Positions 58,640 through 64,000 of a DNA stretch of 64,000 nucleotides are shown here, piece by piece. The DNA lies in assembly GCF_004211955.1 (NCBI RefSeq), contig NZ_RHJI01000010.1, positions 372,001 to 436,000 of the forward strand. The letters run 5' to 3'. The position numbers and the translations under genes were made by a program. Every line of letters starts with the position of its first letter. The stretch's first letter is position 1. The notes under the pieces are model-generated. The model saw only the letters and a list, made by a program, of their open reading frames with translations, made no database searches and was not told the DNA's origin. This stretch comes from Escherichia sp. E1V33 (lineage in GTDB: Bacteria; Pseudomonadota; Gammaproteobacteria; Enterobacterales; Enterobacteriaceae).

Positions 58640-59557
58640 TTACTTCGTCCACCCTTTTTGTTTCAGGTAGTCGGCAGCCACTTTTTTGGCATCAAGTCCT
58701 TCAACGGCAATACTGGCATTCAGTTGCTGTAACGTCTTTTCATCGAGGCTGGCGAAGACTGGCTGTAGCCACTGTGCCATTTGCGGATACTCCTTCAACA
58801 CCGATTCACGCACCACTGGCGCAGGCGCGTAGATAGGTTGCACGCCTTGCGGATCGCTTAAGGTTTGCAGCCCCAGTGCCGCGACCGGGCCGTCGGTACC
58901 GTAAGCCATCGCCGCATTAACGCCGGATGTTTGTTGGGCAGCGGCTTTAATCGTTACCGCCGTGTCGCCGCCTGCCAGTGACAGCAACTGATCCTGATCG
59001 AGTTTAAAGTCATAGGCTTTTTCAAACGCGGGTAAGGCATCGGCGCGTTCGATAAACTCTGCCGAGGCTGCCAGTTTGAAGGTGCCGCCCTCTTTCAGAT
59101 AACGACTCAGGTCAGCAAGCGAAGTGAGTTTGTTTTTCTCTGCCACATCCTGACGCACGGCGATGGTCCAGGTGTTATTCGCCGGTGCAGGCGTCAGCCA
59201 GATTAACTTGTTTTGCTCCGCATCGAGCTTTTTGACTTTCTCGTAACCTTGCTGCGCGTTTTTCCACGCTGCATCGTTTTCATCTTTAAAGAAGAAAGCG
59301 CCATTGCCGGTATATTCCGGATAGATATCCAGCTCGCCAGAAGTGATCGCCCCGCGCACCACGGGTGTCGTTCCCAACTGGACTTTATTGACCGTCGGTA
59401 CGCCGTGGCTTTCCAGCACTTGCAAAATAATGTTGCCGAGCAGCGCACCTTCGGTATCGATTTTCGAACCGACTTTAACGGGGGAAGCCGCCTGTAGCGG
59501 CAGGCTCACGGCTGCCAACAAAACCAGTGAACCAGCCAAGAGCTTTGAGAGTGGCAT
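58640..59557 (-). CDS. osmF: OsmF (YehZ), periplasmic substrate-binding protein
   Basis: A 305-residue binding protein with signal peptide MPLSKLLAGSLVLLAAVSLPLQA. The mature protein is the OpuAC-like fold (GSKIDTEGALLGNIILQVLESHG near the start, DIYPEYTGNGAFFF in the middle). It is first in the osmF-yehYXW operon. The operon is induced by osmotic stress and stationary phase through RpoS; the system has low-affinity betaine transport in reports, so the true substrate is unsettled. Confidence 0.94.
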   Translation of the reverse strand: MPLSKLLAGSLVLLAAVSLPLQAASPVKVGSKIDTEGALLGNIILQVLESHGVPTVNKVQLGTTPVVRGAITSGELDIYPEYTGNGAFFFKDENDAAWKNAQQGYEKVKKLDAEQNKLIWLTPAPANNTWTIAVRQDVAEKNKLTSLADLSRYLKEGGTFKLAASAEFIERADALPAFEKAYDFKLDQDQLLSLAGGDTAVTIKAAAQQTSGVNAAMAYGTDGPVAALGLQTLSDPQGVQPIYAPAPVVRESVLKEYPQMAQWLQPVFASLDEKTLQQLNASIAVEGLDAKKVAADYLKQKGWTK

Positions 59558-59700
59558 GATGCTTTCCTCATTCTTTTACTGTTGTTTTCAGCGAATTAAG
59601 AGAAAAGCATAGTTGATAATGGCAGGGTTAGCCTGACAGGGCGGATTCAGTTGCAGAATCAGATAAATACTTAAAGGGCATATTTTACCCGGCGTTTCTC

Positions 59701-59797
59701 GCCGGATGCGGCGTAAACGCCTTATCCAGCCTACAAACAGTGAAAATTCAACAGGTTGCAACTACCTGTAGGCCTGATAAGCGCAGCGCATCAGGCA
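59701..59797. repeat. Pair of inverted REP units (BIME) between osmF and bglX
   Basis: One REP unit lies at 59701-59734 (GCCGGATGCGGCGTAAACGC then CTTATCCAGCCTAC) and an inverted one at 59766-59797 (CTGTAGGCCTGATAAGCG then CAGCGCATCAGGCA). They occupy most of the gap between bglX and the osmF promoter; the osmF promoter itself should lie at 59558-59690. Confidence 0.88.
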
Positions 59798-59799
59798 AA

Positions 59800-59818
59800 G
59801 GGCGCAAACATCGCGCCC
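59800..59818 (-). terminator. Terminator of bglX
   Basis: GGGCGC/GCGCCC stem with a seven-base loop, just after the bglX stop on the minus strand, followed by TTTG. The T-run is short and the adjoining REP units may assist. Confidence 0.6.
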
Positions 59819-59829
59819 TCACGAAAGCA

Positions 59830-62127
59830 TTACAGCAACTCAAACTCGCCTTTCTTAACGCGCGCGGAATCGGTGCCGATAAAGACATTGAACTTGCCAG
59901 GCTCGGCGTCATATTTCATCTGCTGATTCCAGAACTTCAGCGCATCAATGTCGATTGGGAAGCTGACGGTCTGAGTTTCGCCCGGTTTCAGGGTGATTTT
60001 CTCAAAGCCTTTCAGCTGTTTCACCGGGCGGCTCATGGAAGCCGTCACATCCTGCAAGTACATCTGAATCACCGTCGCCCCTTCGCGTTTTCCGGTGTTA
60101 GTCACCTGCACACTGGCCGTTACTTTACCGTCACGCTTCATGGTCGGCGCAGAAAGTTTCACATCAGAGACGGTGAAAGTGGTATAGCTCAGACCATAGC
60201 CGAACGGATAAAGCGCCCCGTTAGCTTCATCAAAATAACGCGAAGTGTATTTGTTCGGCTTGTCGGCATTATACGGACGACCGGTATTCAGATGGCTGTA
60301 GTAAACCGGGATCTGCCCGACAGAACGCGGGAAGGACATCGGCAGCTTACCGGACGGGTTGTAATCGCCAAACAACACATCGGCAATTGCATTACCGCCT
60401 TCAGTCCCGGCAAACCAGGTTTCCAGAATCGCATCAGTCTGCTGATCTTCTTTCACCAGCGCCAGCGGACGCCCGTTCATCAGCACCAGCACCAGCGGTT
60501 TACCGGTAGCTTTCAGCGCCGCAATCAAGTCACGTTGGCTTTGCGGAATAGTGATATCGGTACGGCTGGAGGCTTCGTGCGCCATCCCCTGGGCTTCACC
60601 GACCACAGCCACCACCACATCAGATTGTTTCGCCGTCTGCACCGCTTCATCAATCATCTCTTGGGCAGAACGAGGATCGACTTTTACTGCTTCTTCATAC
60701 TGATTCAGGAAGTCGATAATGCCTTTGTCATTGGTAACGTTCGCCCCTTTGGCATACAGCACTTTACCGTTTTCACCGACGGCATTTTTAATCCCGGTCA
60801 GCACGGTCACGGATTGATCGGCAACACCGGCCGCGGACCAGCTGCCCATCACGTCACGTTTGCTGTCCGCCAGTGGCCCAACCACCGCGATGGTGGCAGA
60901 TTTTTTTAGCGGCAGGGTTTCGAGACGGTTTTTCAGCAACACCAGGCTTTCTCGCGCCACTTCACGTGCTTCTTTGCGATGCAGGCGGCTTTCGGCATTG
61001 GTATCCACCGGGTCGGACTCTTTCGGACCGAGATGGCTGTACGGATCGTTAAACAGCCCCATATCATATTTGACGTTCAGTACGTGGCGGGCGGCGTCGT
61101 CCAGCTCTTCCATCGTCACTTTGCCGGACTTGATCAAACCGGGCAGATACTTCGAGTAATACTCGTCACTCATGCTCATGTTGATCCCGGACTTAAGCGC
61201 CACGCGCACCGCATCTTCCGGGTCTGCCGCCGTGCCATGTTTAATCAGCTCTTTGATTGCACCGTGATCGGAAACGGTGATGCCTTTAAAGCCCCACTGG
61301 TCGCGCAGCACATCTTTCAGCAGCCAGGAATCAGAAGTGGCAGGCGTGCCGTTGAGTGAGTTCAGCGCCACCATCACCGCGCCGCTACCTGCATCCAGCC
61401 CCGCTTTGTACGGCGGCATATAATCATTAAACAGGCGCTGCGGACTCATATCGACGGTGTTGTACTCTTTACCGCCTTCTACCGCGCCGTAAGCCGCGAA
61501 GTGTTTGACACTGGTCATCACCGAGTAGCGATCCGCCGGACTTTTGCCCTGCATCGCTTCAACCATGGTTTTACCCATAATTGAGGTGAGGTACGTATCT
61601 TCACCAAAACCTTCAGAAGCGCGACCCCAGCGCGGATCGCGCGAGACATCGACCATCGGCGCCCAGGTCATGTTCAGGCCATCGTCCGCCGCTTCATAAG
61701 CAGAAACGCTGCCTACGGTTTTCACCGCATCAAGGTTAAAAGATGACGCCAGACCGAGGCTAATCGGGAAAACAGTTCGTTGACCGTGCAGCACGTCGTA
61801 AGCAAAGAAAAGAGGAATTTTCAGGCGGCTCAGTTCCATCACCTGATCCTGCATGGCACGGATATCCTGACGTGTGACGGTATTAAAAATCGCTCCAACC
61901 TGCCCGTCTTTGATCATCTCGCGGATCGCCTCTTTCGGGTTATCCGGGCCGACGCTGATTAAACGCAGCTGACCAATTTTCTCATCAACCGTCATTTTTT
62001 TGAGCAGTTCGGTGACGAACGCATCCCGCGCTTCGGGCGTTAATGGATGGTTGCCGAATAAATCATCCGCCAGTGCTGGCTGTAGGGCCAGACTCACCGC
62101 GATACCTACTGAACATAGCCATTTCAT
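59830..62127 (-). CDS. bglX: Periplasmic beta-glucosidase BglX (GH3)
   Basis: A 765-residue glycoside hydrolase family 3 enzyme. The ATG at 62127 begins signal peptide MKWLCSVGIAVSLALQPALA; an in-frame extension to 62193 is not supported. Domains: N-terminal TIM barrel with KHFAAYGAVEGGKEYN and the catalytic Asp in GFKGITVSDHGAIKEL, an alpha/beta sandwich (ATIAVVGPLADSKRDVMGSW), and a C-terminal fibronectin-like domain (VQVTNTGKREGATVIQMYLQD). It cleaves beta-glucosides in the periplasm. Divergent from dld. Confidence 0.96.
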   Translation of the reverse strand: MKWLCSVGIAVSLALQPALADDLFGNHPLTPEARDAFVTELLKKMTVDEKIGQLRLISVGPDNPKEAIREMIKDGQVGAIFNTVTRQDIRAMQDQVMELSRLKIPLFFAYDVLHGQRTVFPISLGLASSFNLDAVKTVGSVSAYEAADDGLNMTWAPMVDVSRDPRWGRASEGFGEDTYLTSIMGKTMVEAMQGKSPADRYSVMTSVKHFAAYGAVEGGKEYNTVDMSPQRLFNDYMPPYKAGLDAGSGAVMVALNSLNGTPATSDSWLLKDVLRDQWGFKGITVSDHGAIKELIKHGTAADPEDAVRVALKSGINMSMSDEYYSKYLPGLIKSGKVTMEELDDAARHVLNVKYDMGLFNDPYSHLGPKESDPVDTNAESRLHRKEAREVARESLVLLKNRLETLPLKKSATIAVVGPLADSKRDVMGSWSAAGVADQSVTVLTGIKNAVGENGKVLYAKGANVTNDKGIIDFLNQYEEAVKVDPRSAQEMIDEAVQTAKQSDVVVAVVGEAQGMAHEASSRTDITIPQSQRDLIAALKATGKPLVLVLMNGRPLALVKEDQQTDAILETWFAGTEGGNAIADVLFGDYNPSGKLPMSFPRSVGQIPVYYSHLNTGRPYNADKPNKYTSRYFDEANGALYPFGYGLSYTTFTVSDVKLSAPTMKRDGKVTASVQVTNTGKREGATVIQMYLQDVTASMSRPVKQLKGFEKITLKPGETQTVSFPIDIDALKFWNQQMKYDAEPGKFNVFIGTDSARVKKGEFELL

Positions 62128-62322
62128 GTGGATTATTCTTCCTCTGTTGCCCGACGTGGCAGCGAAAATGGTGCAAAAGCGGTAGTTTGCCATAACCCTG
62201 ATGGAGAGAGAAAAAGAAAGCTCAGTTTATTGTCTGAATTTTCAAAATATTCACTCGCTGAATTGTCATACAAGGCGCTATTCTAGTTTCTGATATTTTT
62301 TCGCCACCACAAGGAGTGGAAA

Positions 62323-64000
62323 ATGTCTTCCATGACAACAACTGATAATAAAACCTTTTTGAATGAACTTGCCCGTCTGGTCGGTCATTCACACCTGCTC
62401 ACCGATCCCGCGAAAACGGCCCGCTATCGCAAGGGCTTCCGCTCCGGTCAGGGTGACGCGCTGGCCGTTGTTCTTCCTGGCTCGCTATTGGAATTATGGC
62501 GAGTACTAAAAACCTGCGTCACCGCCGACAAAATTATTCTGATGCAGGCCGCGAATACCGGTCTGACCGAAGGCTCCACGCCAAATGGTAACGATTATGA
62601 TCGCGATATCGTTATCATCAGCACCCTGCGCCTCGACAAGCTGCATGTTCTCGGTAAGGGCGAACAGGTGCTGGCGTATCCTGGCACCACCCTCTATTCG
62701 CTGGAGAAAGCCCTCAAACCATTAGGTCGCGAACCGCACTCGGTGATTGGTTCGTCGTGCATTGGCGCATCGGTTATCGGCGGTATCTGTAATAACTCTG
62801 GCGGCTCGCTGGTGCAGCGTGGCCCGGCGTATACCGAAATGTCGTTATTCGCACGCATAGATGAAAACGGCAAGCTGACGCTGGTTAACCACCTGGGGAT
62901 TGATCTGGGCGAAACGCCGGAGCAGATCCTCAGCAAGCTGGATGATGATCGCATCAAAGAAGATGATGTGCGCCACGATGGCCGTCACGCCCATGATTAT
63001 GACTATGTTCACCGCGTACGAGATATTGAGGCCGACACGCCAGCACGTTATAACGCTGACCCGGATCGCCTGTTTGAATCCTCCGGTTGCGCTGGCAAAC
63101 TGGCGGTTTTCGCAGTGCGTCTGGATACCTTTGAAGCGGAAAAAAACCAGCAGGTGTTTTATATCGGCACCAATCAGCCGGAAGTACTGACCGAGATCCG
63201 CCGCCATATTCTGGCCAATTTTGAAAATCTGCCGGTTGCCGGGGAATACATGCACCGGGATATCTACGATATTGCGGAAAAATACGGCAAAGATACCTTC
63301 CTGATGATCGACAAGCTAGGCACTGACAAGATGCCGTTATTCTTTAACATCAAGGGACGTACCGATGCGATGCTGGAGAAGGTGAAGTTCTTCCGCCCAC
63401 ACTTTACCGATCTCGCAATGCAGAAATTCAGTCATTTGTTCCCCAGTCATTTGCCACCGCGCATGAAAAGCTGGCGCGATAAATATGAACACCACCTTCT
63501 GTTAAAAATGGCGGGCGATGGTGTGGGCGAAGCCAAATCGTGGCTGGTAGATTTTTTCAAACAGGCCGAAGGCGATTTCTTTGTCTGTACGCCGGAGGAA
63601 GGGAGTAAAGCGTTTTTACACCGTTTCGCGGCAGCGGGCGCAGCGATACGTTATCAGGCGGTACATTCCGATGAAGTCGAAGACATTCTGGCACTGGATA
63701 TTGCTCTGCGGCGTAATGACACCGAGTGGTATGAACATCTGCCGCCGGAAATCGACAGCCAGTTAGTGCATAAGCTCTATTACGGGCATTTTATGTGCTA
63801 TGTCTTTCACCAGGATTACATCGTTAAGAAAGGTGTGGATGTGCATGCGTTGAAGGAACAGATGCTGGAATTGTTACGCCAGCGCGGCGCGCAATATCCT
63901 GCCGAGCATAACGTCGGTCATTTGTATAAAGCACCGGAGACGCTGCAGAAGTTTTATCGTGAAAACGATCCGACCAACAGTATGAATCCGGGGATCGGTA
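62323..64000 (+). CDS. dld: Quinone-dependent D-lactate dehydrogenase (5' part)
   Basis: The gene runs off the right edge; 559 of about 571 codons are present and open. AAGGAG precedes the ATG. The N-terminal FAD-binding (PCMH) domain includes LMQAANTGLTEGSTPNGNDYDRDIV and GSSCIGASVIGGICNNSGGSLVQRGP, where FAD phosphates bind. The later membrane-binding domain contains basic helices (MKSWRDKYEHHLLLKM). It oxidises D-lactate to pyruvate at the inner face of the cytoplasmic membrane and feeds electrons to quinone. The last codons and any terminator lie outside. Confidence 0.96.
   Translation, partial: MSSMTTTDNKTFLNELARLVGHSHLLTDPAKTARYRKGFRSGQGDALAVVLPGSLLELWRVLKTCVTADKIILMQAANTGLTEGSTPNGNDYDRDIVIISTLRLDKLHVLGKGEQVLAYPGTTLYSLEKALKPLGREPHSVIGSSCIGASVIGGICNNSGGSLVQRGPAYTEMSLFARIDENGKLTLVNHLGIDLGETPEQILSKLDDDRIKEDDVRHDGRHAHDYDYVHRVRDIEADTPARYNADPDRLFESSGCAGKLAVFAVRLDTFEAEKNQQVFYIGTNQPEVLTEIRRHILANFENLPVAGEYMHRDIYDIAEKYGKDTFLMIDKLGTDKMPLFFNIKGRTDAMLEKVKFFRPHFTDLAMQKFSHLFPSHLPPRMKSWRDKYEHHLLLKMAGDGVGEAKSWLVDFFKQAEGDFFVCTPEEGSKAFLHRFAAAGAAIRYQAVHSDEVEDILALDIALRRNDTEWYEHLPPEIDSQLVHKLYYGHFMCYVFHQDYIVKKGVDVHALKEQMLELLRQRGAQYPAEHNVGHLYKAPETLQKFYRENDPTNSMNPGIG

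Noticed and set aside
59740-60909. Long plus-strand ORF of 389 codons antisense to bglX
   Set aside because: It lies opposite the GH3 gene bglX, begins inside the REP region, has no ribosome site and its peptide is rich in His and Arg like other antisense shadows.

Overview
The window is chromosomal DNA of Escherichia coli or a very close relative. Gene order and protein sequences match the E. coli mdtC-to-dld segment throughout, but the strain is not K-12-like. The galactitol repressor gatR is an uninterrupted gene. The P2-type attachment site in cyaR carries no prophage remnant. The molR locus is open and duplicated, and a zor-orz type I toxin-antitoxin locus is present. I see no insertion sequence, prophage, CRISPR array, rRNA or tRNA gene. 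These strain comparisons rest on memory of K-12, not on an alignment.

Layout. 1-4.0 kb: end of mdtC, then mdtD-baeS-baeR (envelope stress two-component system and efflux). 4.3-7.5 kb: yegP, trhP (yegQ), the sRNA gene cyaR, lipid kinase yegS. 7.5-13.8 kb: complete galactitol operon gatYZABCD with gatR, all on the minus strand. 14.1-15.2 kb: fbaB. 15.4-19.4 kb: yegTUV with the GntR-type regulator yegW, a probable nucleoside-related uptake and catabolic unit. 19.4-22.0 kb: GH25 lysozyme-like yegX and thiMD with its TPP riboswitch. 22.1-23.9 kb: nickel/cobalt efflux rcnR/rcnA/rcnB. 24.0-29.4 kb: yehDCBA chaperone-usher fimbria plus yehE. 29.6-33.0 kb: mrp and metG, divergent.

33.1-51.2 kb is the most unusual part. 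Three tandem MolR/YehI (WGR/DUF4132-type) giants and yehK are followed by an ERIC element and zorO/orz. After these comes a tightly overlapping four-gene operon: MoxR-type AAA+ ATPase (yehL), YehM, VWA protein (yehP) and SWIM zinc-finger protein (yehQ). Physical linkage of an ATPase, a metal-ion-dependent adhesion domain, a zinc-finger protein and WGR-repeat proteins suggests one multi-component machine of unknown purpose. This is the best candidate here for an undescribed system.

51.3-55.8 kb: lipoprotein yehR, yehS, the pyruvate-sensing btsSR pair, the curli/biofilm regulator mlrA and the small membrane protein yohO. 55.8-59.6 kb: osmF-yehYXW ABC importer. 59.8-64 kb: periplasmic beta-glucosidase bglX and dld, which runs off the right edge.
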